In this document: positions 37,035-45,827 of the stretch, piece by piece | Position numbering within the stretch: position 1 is the first letter of the stretch | How the letters are laid out: each line of letters starts with the position of its first letter | NCBI GenBank assembly: GCA_023267975.1 | Contig: JALNLA010000001.1 | Coordinates: forward strand, 186,001-250,000 | DNA: 64,000 nucleotides | Direction of reading: 5' to 3' | Source: Candidatus Terraquivivens ruidianensis | GTDB lineage: Archaea; Thermoproteota; Nitrososphaeria_A; Caldarchaeales; Wolframiiraptoraceae | Position numbers and translations under genes: made by a program | The notes under the pieces: generated by a model | What the model was told of the DNA's origin: nothing | Databases searched by the model: none | What the model saw: only the letters and a program-made list of their open reading frames with translations

Positions 37035-37814
37035 TTATCTATAAAGCACGACGACTGCGTACTGCTCGACGTAAATTCTGCCGAAGCCCGGAAACTCATA
37101 CCAGCGACCTGGGACAATCTCCTCATAGTTCTCGTTCCACCAAACGGCATCCGTCTGGGCCTCGACATAAACGACCCCTTCAGCGCAGGCTATGGCGTTA
37201 AACGCATGGTTGAATTTCTTTCCCCCCGCGTCATGTCCGAAGACGGCAACGACCCCCATATCCCAGCCCCTCAGCTTGGCGTGAAACGATAGCATTGTGG
37301 CGAAATCTCCACAAACGAAATCAGGATCTCTGTATTGTATGATGTTGGTCGGGTCTTCCTTCAACCATGCCTTAAGCTCGTCTATCGTGGGCACGTTTTC
37401 GTTTTCAAGCGGTTTGTAAAGTATGTCGTAAAGTGTATCGTACTCACGCTCCATCTGCCTGTATTTACGCACAAGTTCAACGTAAGAAGCGTTAAGGACC
37501 TTAAACTCTGTCAAAATTGATGTGTAATTTGCGTTTAAAGATGCGTAGTCCATCATAAGCCTCACATACGTTGATTGGAGTTCGTTGTAGTGTTTCATGA
37601 GTGACTGATAAGATACGTTAAGTTCATCGTAGCTAGTGAGGAGCGAAGAGTAATCCATTGAAAGCTTCTCATACTGCAGAAGTAGTTTTGAAAGAAACTC
37701 CTCGAGCTGTTTATTCGTAGACAGAACGTCGGCTAGAGATACATAAAGGAACGCTACTGAAAGTACGGAAACGACGCAGAGAATGGAAAGGACGATTAAC
37801 GCCTTCTTCAACAA
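37035..37814 (-). CDS. Membrane-anchored coiled-coil protein with transglutaminase-like domain
   Basis: The 259-residue protein has an N-terminal membrane anchor (about residues 4-28). A long outside coiled coil of heptad-like units (repeated YxSLxxxYxxLxxxY patterns, about 30-135) follows, then a globular C-terminal domain. The globular domain shows a plausible catalytic triad of the transglutaminase-like type: Cys in DFVCGDFATML (about 168), His in FNHAFNAI (about 202) and the acidic residue in YVEAQTD (about 217). It may cleave or modify surface polypeptides at the end of a stalk. No partner gene is adjacent. The domain call rests on motif spacing only. Confidence 0.7.
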   Translation of the reverse strand: MLKKALIVLSILCVVSVLSVAFLYVSLADVLSTNKQLEEFLSKLLLQYEKLSMDYSSLLTSYDELNVSYQSLMKHYNELQSTYVRLMMDYASLNANYTSILTEFKVLNASYVELVRKYRQMEREYDTLYDILYKPLENENVPTIDELKAWLKEDPTNIIQYRDPDFVCGDFATMLSFHAKLRGWDMGVVAVFGHDAGGKKFNHAFNAIACAEGVVYVEAQTDAVWWNENYEEIVPGRWYEFPGFGRIYVEQYAVVVLYR

Positions 37815-37939
37815 GCACGACCCCCTTTACTTCCCACTCAGGCCTTTAATAAGCCCGTCTCTATTAGTAAGTTCAATCCTTTTTTGGTTATGCGTTATTA
37901 ATAAGGCGCTTATGTATATAAGTTGGATATAGGATAAGG

Positions 37940-39247
37940 GTGATAGAGCAATTGCGTATAGCTATATTTGAGGACGAGGTCTATCAGAACTTCTTTCCTT
38001 TAACGTTAACAAGGCCTGCATACGAGCTGGTGGTTGGCACGTCAACGATTAGAGAAAAGATAGTTAAGAGCGTTGCGAATTCAGGAAAAGCAATGTTTTT
38101 TTGTAGAAAGTATCTTGAAAATGTTCTAAGGGAGAGATTGCCGAATAATTATGTAAACGATTTCTCAACGATAGACGAGGACGTTCTTCTAATTAACGGC
38201 CTGGCCATTGCGGACGAAAGTCTGAATGATGTGTTACGAAAGCTTTCGAGACCCGGCATGGTTGCTATGCAAAAAGGGAGGATTGTGGCAGCCTATGTTA
38301 AGTGCAAATCCTTGGAGCACTCAGAAATCCAAGCGGCGATAACTTCAGCCGACAACATAACGGAGTCCATTTTAAAAATCGCATCTGAAAAATTAAATGC
38401 TGACGAAGTCTGTCTGTTAAAATATCCGTGGGAACTAATAGAACTCAACCCTAAGCTAATCGCGGCAGAGCTTAAAGGAATTGGGAAGAAAAAGTGGAAA
38501 GATGAAACGGTCTCTTCTGTAACGATATACGGAAGTAAAAAGGACGTATTCATAGCCAAGGGCGCTTTCCTCGAGAATGGCACGGTTCTTGACGTAAGGG
38601 ATGGGCCCATATACATCGGCGAGAATACCTACGTTCAGTCCCAGACGCGAATATCTGGTCCGGCTTACATAGGCAAAGATTGCATAATATTCGGGGGACA
38701 GATCAGAGAGGGTTGTAGCATAGGCGATGTTTGTAGGATAGGCGGTGAGGTCGAGAAATCAATTTTCCATGGATATTCTAACAAGAGGCATTACGGCTTC
38801 ATCGGCCACTCTTACGTAGGCGAGTGGGTAAATCTTGGTGCTGGGACGACCAACTCAAACCTAAAGAATACTTACGGAATGATAAGAATGGACGTTGGAG
38901 GACAGGTGCGCGACACTGGTAGCATATTCGTTGGCATATTCGTCGGCGACCACGTGAAAACTGCCGTCGGTACGTATGTATTCAGCGGAAAGAAGATCGG
39001 TATCTCCAGCCATCTATACGGCATGGTACCAGAGGACGTCCCGTCTTTTACAGTTTATGCGAGGACACTCGGTGCTAAGCCAACCGAAATTTACCTCGAA
39101 TCAGCTATAGAGACTGCTCGGAGATTAATGCGTCGCAGAAATGTTCAACTCTCTGAGGCATACGAGGATATGCTCAAAAGATTGTTCGAACTCACTGAGC
39201 AAGAACGGAGCAAGGCCAGCGTCGTAAAAGGTAAATTTTCGATTTAG
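37940..39247 (+). CDS. GlmU-like sugar-1-phosphate nucleotidyltransferase/acyltransferase
   Basis: The 435-residue protein resembles the GlmU-like family found in Bacteroidetes and archaea. It has an N-terminal nucleotidyltransferase-related domain beginning IAIFEDEVYQNFFPLTLTRP and a C-terminal left-handed beta helix with hexapeptide repeats (DGPIYIGENTYV through VGTYVFSGKKIG, about residues 215-370). It probably makes an activated amino sugar for cell-surface glycans. The start is GTG at 37940. Its N-terminal domain lacks the standard LAAGxGTRM loop of ordinary GlmU, as in this subfamily. A single gene with about 125 bases of upstream non-coding DNA. Confidence 0.8.
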   Translation: MIEQLRIAIFEDEVYQNFFPLTLTRPAYELVVGTSTIREKIVKSVANSGKAMFFCRKYLENVLRERLPNNYVNDFSTIDEDVLLINGLAIADESLNDVLRKLSRPGMVAMQKGRIVAAYVKCKSLEHSEIQAAITSADNITESILKIASEKLNADEVCLLKYPWELIELNPKLIAAELKGIGKKKWKDETVSSVTIYGSKKDVFIAKGAFLENGTVLDVRDGPIYIGENTYVQSQTRISGPAYIGKDCIIFGGQIREGCSIGDVCRIGGEVEKSIFHGYSNKRHYGFIGHSYVGEWVNLGAGTTNSNLKNTYGMIRMDVGGQVRDTGSIFVGIFVGDHVKTAVGTYVFSGKKIGISSHLYGMVPEDVPSFTVYARTLGAKPTEIYLESAIETARRLMRRRNVQLSEAYEDMLKRLFELTEQERSKASVVKGKFSI

Positions 39248-39272
39248 TTGCTTACCGTTTTACAGTATCAAT

Positions 39273-39878
39273 CTAGCTCTGGAGCAGTCCATCCCAGAAA
39301 TCTAATTCGTACTGTTGGATAGCCCTAGCCACGAACTTATACCTTTCCAAATTCTTATATCTATCTGCTATGATTTCTGCACTTCTCTCTAGCATGTCGA
39401 ACGGACCTGCGAATAATTCGAACAACCTAATGGACTTTAGACCTAAGGATTTGGCGAACGCACTCAGCCTCTTCACGTTCTCACCCCATACCGGCAGATT
39501 AACGACCATGGCTACCGCTGCATCGCCAGGCGTACCGTACAGGGCCAGCCATGAAAGGAAATGAGTGTAGCCTACGACCCTTGGAGATACCTTGGCATAG
39601 TCAAACTTTATGCTCAGCTCGTTGGCAAGCTCTTCGAGGGCTTTAAACGCTTCGTAATCACCGTCCACAAGAATCTTAAAGAAGCTGCACTCGTCCTTCT
39701 CCCTAGACCTTGACAGTATGAACGAGAGAGCTCTCATGTCATGCGGTATTATGTAAAGCTGGTTCTCCACGAACCCCCTCAGCACTTTCTCCGTCGGCTG
39801 TAGCACAGCAGGATGATTGAGTATCCTCTCGTTCAACTCCCTTAGCTCTTTTCTGAGAGTCTTTACTATATCGGCCAT
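39273..39878 (-). CDS. TenA/PqqC-family helical protein, divergent copy
   Basis: The 201-residue all-helical protein belongs to the TenA/heme-oxygenase-like fold (EKVLRGFVENQLYIIPHDM near residues 28-46, ELFAGPFDMLERSAEII and the C-terminal YELDFWDGL). The active-site Cys of thiaminase II is not present, since the aligned region reads MVVNLPVW. It follows the true TenA copy with a 13-base overlap, so both are made together. It may form a heterocomplex with TenA or act on another heterocycle or cofactor. The function is not established. Confidence 0.75.
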   Translation of the reverse strand: MADIVKTLRKELRELNERILNHPAVLQPTEKVLRGFVENQLYIIPHDMRALSFILSRSREKDECSFFKILVDGDYEAFKALEELANELSIKFDYAKVSPRVVGYTHFLSWLALYGTPGDAAVAMVVNLPVWGENVKRLSAFAKSLGLKSIRLFELFAGPFDMLERSAEIIADRYKNLERYKFVARAIQQYELDFWDGLLQS

Positions 39879-40540
39879 ACTTCTTCACTGTATGCTGCTG
39901 TCCAGAACATGTATTCATACTTTGTTGCAAGTTCAAAGCCAGGCCATAAGCACTCGGAATCGATGCTCAAGGAGTCCACGGCGTCCCTTAGGTCTTTAAC
40001 TATCTTCTTGTAGGGCTCGCTGAGGTATACCGATGCCCACTTCCTATATACCCCGACAGGGTTCTGGTCTAACTTTTCCTTATGTCTTTCGGCTATCTCC
40101 TCGTAACTCCAAAAGCATGGAAGTAGCGTCGCCATCAGTGTCCAATAGTCGGACGAGTAGGCCGTCGCGATTAGAAAGTTCATGTAGGCCACGTTCGTTG
40201 GGTTCGGTTGAACTCTTAACACGTCCTCAACCGTAAGACCTAACTCTGAGAGTAGCCTTACATAATTCGCCATCTCTTCAGTCACGGTTCCGTAGGCTAG
40301 CTCCAAGGCAATTTTGGCATGGTTAATGTCTGGTGCCTTAGCTGCAACTATGCTGAAAACTTTAACCATCGTGACCAAGTAGTTAAAGTCTTGGATGACA
40401 TAGTACCTGAACTTTGACAGTGGAAGTCTACCCGAATATAGCTCCAATACAAATGGATGGTCAAGGACCTTACTCCAGATTGGCTCAGCCCTACGCCTTA
40501 AAATTTCCGAGCACCTCATATACATCCCGTAGCCTGTCAC
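39866..40540 (-). CDS. tenA: TenA aminopyrimidine aminohydrolase/thiaminase II
   Basis: The 224-residue TenA protein has the key residues of the salvage enzyme: Asp in YYVIQDFNYL (about residue 50), Cys in TLLPCFWSYEEI (about 141) and Glu in KYEYMFW (about 213). It hydrolyses aminopyrimidine from degraded thiamine back to HMP. GTG at 40540 and ATG codons at 40525 and 40519 are possible starts. It is translationally coupled to the divergent TenA-like gene downstream. ThiL, needed later in the same pathway, is at 51 kb. Confidence 0.87.
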   Translation of the reverse strand: MTGYGMYMRCSEILRRRAEPIWSKVLDHPFVLELYSGRLPLSKFRYYVIQDFNYLVTMVKVFSIVAAKAPDINHAKIALELAYGTVTEEMANYVRLLSELGLTVEDVLRVQPNPTNVAYMNFLIATAYSSDYWTLMATLLPCFWSYEEIAERHKEKLDQNPVGVYRKWASVYLSEPYKKIVKDLRDAVDSLSIDSECLWPGFELATKYEYMFWTAAYSEEVWPI

Positions 40541-40607
40541 TACGTAATCTTAAGTTCAAACCCATAAATACGGATTATCCATCTATTATTTTACACGTCA
40601 TGCAAAG

Positions 40608-40616
40608 TTTATATTA
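40608..40616 (+). promoter_or_regulatory. TATA box of the proline/threonine-linker protein gene
   Basis: TTTATATTA lies about 40 bases before the TTG at 40654 and a GGAG ribosome site is at 40642-40645. The promoter sits inside the 114-base gap next to the tenA start. Confidence 0.5.
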
Positions 40617-40653
40617 TAGTATAGAGTTACAATTTGGACAAGGAGATAAATTT

Positions 40654-41349
40654 TTGGTAAGCAAGAAAGCTTTTTCTAAAACCGTAGCTGTAATTGCTAT
40701 AGTTGTGATAATTATAGCAGTTGCGGCGGCCGCCTATTTCCTTATACCAAAAACTATTCCTCCAACGCAACCTCCTACCCCAACACCAACGCCCACGCCC
40801 TCTCCAACCCCTACACCCACGCCTACCCCTACAAAACCTGTGCTTAACTTCCGAGTTGGAGCATACAGCGAGTATCTTGTAAAAACTCTTACAGATGAAG
40901 GAATGGTGGAGCTGACGTATAAAATGAGCGTTGATGGAGAAGAATCATACGGTGGCAAAAACTGCTGGATATTAACCTTAACCTACGTTCAGGAAGAGAC
41001 TAAGATGATAATATATGTATGGATTAACAAAATCGAGTACGAAGTCGTTCACATACTCATGCGGATGTATGAGAATGATAAATTGATTATGGAGCAAGAG
41101 CTCGACCCCGAGGAAGCCGCTCAGAATTTGCCCCACCCTGTCGATTTACAATATATTACGAGCTATGAAACCTTAACAGTTAGGGCAGGCACTTTCGTGA
41201 ATTGTCTTAGGGTTGAGACAGAGAAAGAAGGTGTTCTTTCGAAAGTGTGGGTGCATGAGAGGGTGCCGATATTCGGGGTTGTTAAAGCAGAGATATTCGA
41301 GGACGGCAAGCTGATGTCGTCGATGGAGCTAATATCCTACGGCGGCTAA
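40654..41349 (+). CDS. Membrane-anchored protein with Pro-Thr linker, unknown
   Basis: The protein of about 231 residues has a short basic N-terminus, one membrane helix (about residues 10-30), a proline/threonine repeat linker (about 35-60) and an outside beta-rich domain of about 165 residues. TTG at 40654 is chosen because it has a GGAG site 8 bases upstream and starts just before the membrane segment. The frame is open further upstream but would run into tenA on the other strand. The Pro-Thr linker is likely O-glycosylated. The outer domain is not recognised, and AGTFVNCLRVETE resembles lipoprotein-like carrier domains. It is followed by a T-rich terminator. Confidence 0.72.
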   Translation: MVSKKAFSKTVAVIAIVVIIIAVAAAAYFLIPKTIPPTQPPTPTPTPTPSPTPTPTPTPTKPVLNFRVGAYSEYLVKTLTDEGMVELTYKMSVDGEESYGGKNCWILTLTYVQEETKMIIYVWINKIEYEVVHILMRMYENDKLIMEQELDPEEAAQNLPHPVDLQYITSYETLTVRAGTFVNCLRVETEKEGVLSKVWVHERVPIFGVVKAEIFEDGKLMSSMELISYGG

Positions 41350-41350
41350 A

Positions 41351-41368
41351 ACATTTTTTATTTTTTGT
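41351..41368 (+). terminator. T-rich transcription terminator
   Basis: Two T runs (six Ts each, separated by A) follow the stop codon of the linker-protein gene within about 5 bases. Archaeal RNA polymerase terminates at such coding-strand T tracts without needing a hairpin. Confidence 0.5.
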
Positions 41369-41510
41369 GTAGTTTTCGAGAGCTATCTAAAATTCTACCG
41401 CATCCCGAATCAGTTCAAGTTATAAAAATGAAATGGATAGTCTTAGTGATGATAAAGGGGAATAGCCGTCTCTTAAAAGGCTAAAGGCTAAGAAGATTAC
41501 GTATATTTTG

Positions 41511-42575
41511 ATGGACGAAGCTTCGTTGGCGGTGGTTGCTAAGAAGCGTATGGCTGATACAGTCAAGCGTAGGCTTGCATCTCTCGGAATTTTAAGAACG
41601 TCCATGAAAGTGTTTTCGGACGATAAGTACGTTTACTTTCCAGTCAAGCGAGTACCAAATCCCGATGAATTACCGGAGCTGATAACGGGCGATGCACTCA
41701 TTCAAGAAGCTAATTTCGATAAACTTGTACCTAAGCCAAAGACCCTGAAAGAAGCCATGATGGGTGTTTTAGATGAGAAACTCATGGAGCTTGTTCCAAG
41801 GTCTTTCGACATTATAGGCAACGTAGCAATCCTCGAGCTGAATGAGGGGCTAAGACCGTTCGCTAAGGATATCGCATCCGCACTGAAACTCGTCCATAAG
41901 CACGTCGACACGGTACTCCTCAAAACAGGTCCTTCAACCGGAGAATACAGGATTAGGCCGTATGATGTCATAGCTGGCTCCGGAAACACGTTGACAGAGC
42001 ATAGAGAGCATGGATGCAAATACAGACTTGACGTAAGGGAGGTCTTCTTCACGCCGAGGCTTTCTGGCGAAAGGTTGAGGGTCGCATCTCAAGTTAGACC
42101 TAACGAATGCGTGGCAGACATGTTCGCAGGCGTAGGTCCTTTCTCGATAACGATTGCGAGAATGCAGCCCAGTTGCAAGATATATGCATTTGAGATAAAC
42201 CCTACGGCCTACAAGTTCCTTGAAGAGAACATCAAGCTGAATAAGGTTGAGGATAGGGTTACGGCAATATTCGGAGACGTTAGACATAATTATAGGATTT
42301 TAGAAAAAAAGGCCAACAGGTTGGTGATGAATCTTCCATTCTCTGCGGATAAGTATCTCGATGTGGCGATAAGGCTGGCTGCGCCATCGGGCGCCATCGT
42401 ACATTTTTATGGCGCTGCACAAGATGAGAATGCAGTAGAGACTGTCAAGGTTAACGTCAGTTCGATCATAAACTCACTAGGCTTCAATGCTAAATTCCTC
42501 TGGGCTAAAGAACTAAAGGAAGTAGCTCCGAGGAAAGTTGTGGTCGCTTTGGATATTGCCATATCTATGCGTTAA
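41511..42575 (+). CDS. trm5: tRNA (guanine-37 N1) methyltransferase Trm5
   Basis: The 354-residue SAM-dependent methyltransferase has the Trm5 pattern. An N-terminal domain with [16 protein letters not shown] and [11 protein letters not shown] is followed by [14 protein letters not shown], the SAM site [11 protein letters not shown] (about residue 203) and the catalytic [12 protein letters not shown] (about 273). It methylates G37 of tRNAs to prevent frameshifts. The ATG at 41511 follows a TTG and is the likely start. The 3' end lies 37 bases before the start of the ATPase gene. Confidence 0.92.
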   Translation: MDEASLAVVAKKRMADTVKRRLASLGILRTSMKVFSDDKYVYFPVKRVPNPDELPELITGDALIQEANFDKLVPKPKTLKEAMMGVLDEKLMELVPRSFDIIGNVAILELNEGLRPFAKDIASALKLVHKHVDTVLLKTGPSTGEYRIRPYDVIAGSGNTLTEHREHGCKYRLDVREVFFTPRLSGERLRVASQVRPNECVADMFAGVGPFSITIARMQPSCKIYAFEINPTAYKFLEENIKLNKVEDRVTAIFGDVRHNYRILEKKANRLVMNLPFSADKYLDVAIRLAAPSGAIVHFYGAAQDENAVETVKVNVSSIINSLGFNAKFLWAKELKEVAPRKVVVALDIAISMR

Positions 42576-42612
42576 AGCTAATATTTATGAAAAAATCGTA
42601 AATTACTCAGCG

Positions 42613-44670
42613 ATGGGTCTGGCAAAACTGGCTAAGGTCTCCATAATCGCACCGAAGGCAGATATCGAAGACGTCGTTAAGGAGCTTTTCAAGTTTGGAG
42701 ATTTCCATCCAATAGAGCAGGAGCACGAATCTATTGACAAAAACTTGGAAGAGATGTTAGACAGAGTTAAGAGAATTGAGTTGGCACTTGACACGATAGT
42801 TAACGATTTCGGTATAAAGTCGGAGATTGGCGTCATTGATTCCATAATAAAGGGCATCAAGATTGAGCGGCATAGAATCGAGGCCGAGGACGTGAAGGGA
42901 CTTGTGGACGCGTTAGAGTTCGAGGCAAGACCGATTGTATCGGAGCTAAAGGAGCTATCCTCAAAAATTGATACGATAACAAAAGAGGTGCAAAAAGATG
43001 AAGCGCTCCTCGCGGCGCTACAGCTCCTAAAAGACTTGCGTATAGCACCATCATCCCTCTCAGCTTTGAAGAGGGTGTATGCAGTCTTTGCCGTTGTGTC
43101 GATTAGGGACCTTCAGGAGATAAAGAGAAGCCTCCCGGAGGTCGCGACACTTCATATTGCCCTAACCAAGACCTTAAGCGCCGCCCTCTTCGTGGCATCA
43201 TCTAAGGATGTGGAGAGGGTCGAAAGGGTTCTTAAGGGCTTCGGTGTAAAGCCGTTCGCCATTCCAGAGTGGCTGCCCGGAACAATCCCTGAGGCATACG
43301 CAGCCGTCGAATCTAAGTTGGCTGAGCTTAACGCAGAGCTGTCTGATGCTAAACAAAAGCTGAATTTTGCGTTGGAAACGTCAAAGGAAAAGATTCTATC
43401 GCTGAGGGAGGGCGCGAGCATACTTAAAGATTCGTTAGAAAGGTTAAAGACTACGAGTAGGCTAAAGAGGTTTGCCTCAATCGAGGGTTATGTGCCCTAC
43501 GAAAAAAGTGAGGAGCTGGTCAAAAGGTTTGATGGAAAATATCCTGTTTATGTTTCTGAAGTGGAGGCGATACACATGGATGAGCACGGTACAACCTATA
43601 ACGAAAACCCGCCCACGCTGCTACAAAACAAGGGCCTCATGAAGGCCTTCGAGAACGTTACGAATATACAGGGGTTGCCCGGCCACGGCGAAATAGATCC
43701 GACGCCCTTCGTTGCACTCTTTTTCTCTATCTTCTATGGTATAATGTTCGCTGACCTCGGTCAGGGACTCGTACTCATGCTTTTCGGACTTTTCATGAGG
43801 ATGAGGACCAAAGGTAGGCTGAGGGATTGGGGTATGCTTTTGGCCATGCTTGGTTTGTCGTCTAGCGTTGCCGGCTTCCTGCTGGGTGAGTGCTTCGGCT
43901 TCAAACTATCCGGCTGGGGCATAGCCTCACCAGAACTCGTACATTTGGTAGAGGAGCATGCCGGTGTCAAGGAGCTTAATCTGGCAGCAGTCCAGAAGCT
44001 CCTACAGTTCACGATAATGCTCGGAATCGTGCACCTTACTCTTGGTTACTCCCTCAGCGCCTACAGACTCATCAAGAACCGAGAATACTTGGAGGCGTTT
44101 GCCTCCAAAATTCCGACGATAGCTATGTATGTCTTCGGCGTGTTCTTTGCCCTCGCATTCTTCGGCGCCGGAGGTGTTACGCAGATGTTAACGTCCCAAA
44201 ACCCAGCACCCTTCATAGGCCTTCCATCTTCACTCGTTGGAACGATTGGTATGGCAGGCGGTATCGCGAGCATTTTTGTCCTAATCTTAGGAAGACCCGT
44301 TGCAAACTTGTTAACCCGAAAGTGTGGTGGCTTCGTGGGTGCCGCCGGTATGGGTCTGCTCGAGGTCTTGGAGAACATAATACACTTCCTATCAAACACG
44401 ATATCTTACGCTAGGCTCACGATACTCCTGCTTGTCCATATCGCTCTCTTAATGCTCTTGAATAACGTTTGGCATGCGCTTGGGCTGATGTCCCTGCCGA
44501 TACTTGTGATAGGAAACTTGGGCATAATGGCCTTAGAGGGTCTAATAGTCTTCATACAATCCTTAAGGCTCCACCTATACGAGTTCTTCACAAAATTCTT
44601 CGAGGGTGGTGGCAAGCCCTTTAAGGGTTTAAGGCCTGAGACGACCTACGTTGACATAAGAATAAAGTGA
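42613..44670 (+). CDS. atpI: A-type ATP synthase subunit I (a subunit)
   Basis: The 685-residue protein has a soluble N-terminal half with long coiled coils (about residues 1-330) and a C-terminal half with about eight membrane helices, which is the subunit I/a layout of A/V-type ATPases. The key Arg region is in FLSNTISYARLTILLLVH (about 595-612), and the first membrane part has GIMFADLGQGLVL. It forms the proton or sodium half-channel. The start ATG at 42613 (MGLAKLAK) fits the family, and the frame is open upstream into trm5. No other ATPase subunits lie in the window. Confidence 0.93.
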   Translation: MGLAKLAKVSIIAPKADIEDVVKELFKFGDFHPIEQEHESIDKNLEEMLDRVKRIELALDTIVNDFGIKSEIGVIDSIIKGIKIERHRIEAEDVKGLVDALEFEARPIVSELKELSSKIDTITKEVQKDEALLAALQLLKDLRIAPSSLSALKRVYAVFAVVSIRDLQEIKRSLPEVATLHIALTKTLSAALFVASSKDVERVERVLKGFGVKPFAIPEWLPGTIPEAYAAVESKLAELNAELSDAKQKLNFALETSKEKILSLREGASILKDSLERLKTTSRLKRFASIEGYVPYEKSEELVKRFDGKYPVYVSEVEAIHMDEHGTTYNENPPTLLQNKGLMKAFENVTNIQGLPGHGEIDPTPFVALFFSIFYGIMFADLGQGLVLMLFGLFMRMRTKGRLRDWGMLLAMLGLSSSVAGFLLGECFGFKLSGWGIASPELVHLVEEHAGVKELNLAAVQKLLQFTIMLGIVHLTLGYSLSAYRLIKNREYLEAFASKIPTIAMYVFGVFFALAFFGAGGVTQMLTSQNPAPFIGLPSSLVGTIGMAGGIASIFVLILGRPVANLLTRKCGGFVGAAGMGLLEVLENIIHFLSNTISYARLTILLLVHIALLMLLNNVWHALGLMSLPILVIGNLGIMALEGLIVFIQSLRLHLYEFFTKFFEGGGKPFKGLRPETTYVDIRIK

Positions 44671-44673
44671 GCT

Positions 44674-45795
44674 TTATGTCGAATGTATTTCTTTTAAGGC
44701 AGCAATGAATTTCTTCGTCAACTTTTCCCAATTAAATGTCACTTCAGCCAGCCTAATTGCATTTTGCTCCAGTTTTGACCTAAGTTGCTCGTCTTTCAGT
44801 AGTTGAATGATTGCCTCTGCCAGCTGCACATGGTCTCTTGGTTTAACGATTATTGCAGCATCACTAAAAGCCCGCTTGATTCCACCAACGTTTGTCGCGA
44901 CAACAGGCTTACCAGCAGCTATATAATCAAAAATCTTCGTCGTAAGGACAGTCACGTAAGGCGAGTTCGGTGCTGGTGGTGCTACGGCAACCTCCGCAGC
45001 TGCAAAGTAGTCAGGCAATTCTTCGTATGGAACAGTACCGAGGAAAATCCCAGCATCGCCAACCTCTTTTTCCATGAGATTCCTTAACGGGCCGTTTCCG
45101 AGAAATAGCACAATGGCGTCGGGAATTTTCCGCTTTATAATCGGTGCAGCTTTCGCGAGATACTGCGCCCCGTGATAAGGTTCCATGCCTCCGGCATATA
45201 CTACAATCCTTTTCCCGTCCAAGCCTAGCTTCTTTAAGACTTTCATCGGGTCGCCTCTCTTGAAGACTTCACGGTTTGCTCCGTAAGGCACTACAACGAT
45301 GCGTCTTGCACCCATGGCCCTGAGGTAAGGCATCAGAGAGTAGTCTAAGGCGATTATAAGATCGCTAGTGGATATCGCCAGCTTCTCGAGCAGTCTTCCA
45401 AACTTCACGAGCCAGCGGCTCCCCCATGTCCCCCGCTCTACCTTAAGCTCAGTCGAGGAATCTACAACATATATGACAGATTTTCTACCTGTAAGAAGCT
45501 TAACCGCTACCCCAATCAGCCCCGTGAACGGCTCTCTGCAGACCGCTATAGCGCCCCTGATGAACAGGGCGATGAGGAGCGCGCTAAGAAAGTACGAGAG
45601 AAACATTAACCTTCTTATTGGTATTACGGGCGCTATGTGTCTCTTAACACCGTCTTTTTTAGCGAACTCCCTTACCTGAAGAGGATGCGACTTGATTATC
45701 GCATCAACCTCGATACCCTGTTTGACCATATGTCTAGCGAACTGAATCATCTGGGGCCCAAGTTCTCCCTCATGGGAAATTATGCAGACGCGCAT
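44674..45795 (-). CDS. GT4-type glycosyltransferase
   Basis: The 373-residue GT-B fold glycosyltransferase shows the nucleotide-sugar block YAGGMEPYHGAQYLAKA (about residue 205), FLGNGPLRNLMEKE, GTVPYEELPDYFAAAEVAVAPP and KIFDYIAAGKPVVATNVGG (about 295). A hydrophobic stretch near residues 55-80 may bind the membrane. It probably adds a sugar to a lipid-linked or surface glycan. Its start codon lies only a few bases from the right end of the TnpB element, so its native upstream region may have been replaced by element DNA. It converges at 4 bases with atpI. Confidence 0.85.
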   Translation of the reverse strand: MRVCIISHEGELGPQMIQFARHMVKQGIEVDAIIKSHPLQVREFAKKDGVKRHIAPVIPIRRLMFLSYFLSALLIALFIRGAIAVCREPFTGLIGVAVKLLTGRKSVIYVVDSSTELKVERGTWGSRWLVKFGRLLEKLAISTSDLIIALDYSLMPYLRAMGARRIVVVPYGANREVFKRGDPMKVLKKLGLDGKRIVVYAGGMEPYHGAQYLAKAAPIIKRKIPDAIVLFLGNGPLRNLMEKEVGDAGIFLGTVPYEELPDYFAAAEVAVAPPAPNSPYVTVLTTKIFDYIAAGKPVVATNVGGIKRAFSDAAIIVKPRDHVQLAEAIIQLLKDEQLRSKLEQNAIRLAEVTFNWEKLTKKFIAALKEIHST

Positions 45796-45806
45796 CCGTT
45801 GACACT

Positions 45807-45827
45807 CTCCACGACTAAAGCCGGGAG
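45807..45827 (-). repeat. Right-end hairpin of the TnpB element
   Basis: Read on the minus strand, CTCC-CGGC-TTTA-GTCG-T-GGAG folds into a hairpin with two 4-bp stems and one bulged T. The G-U pair makes the fold better on this strand, as expected for single-stranded transposition ends or guide RNA. The tnpB stop codon lies inside it. Confidence 0.65.
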
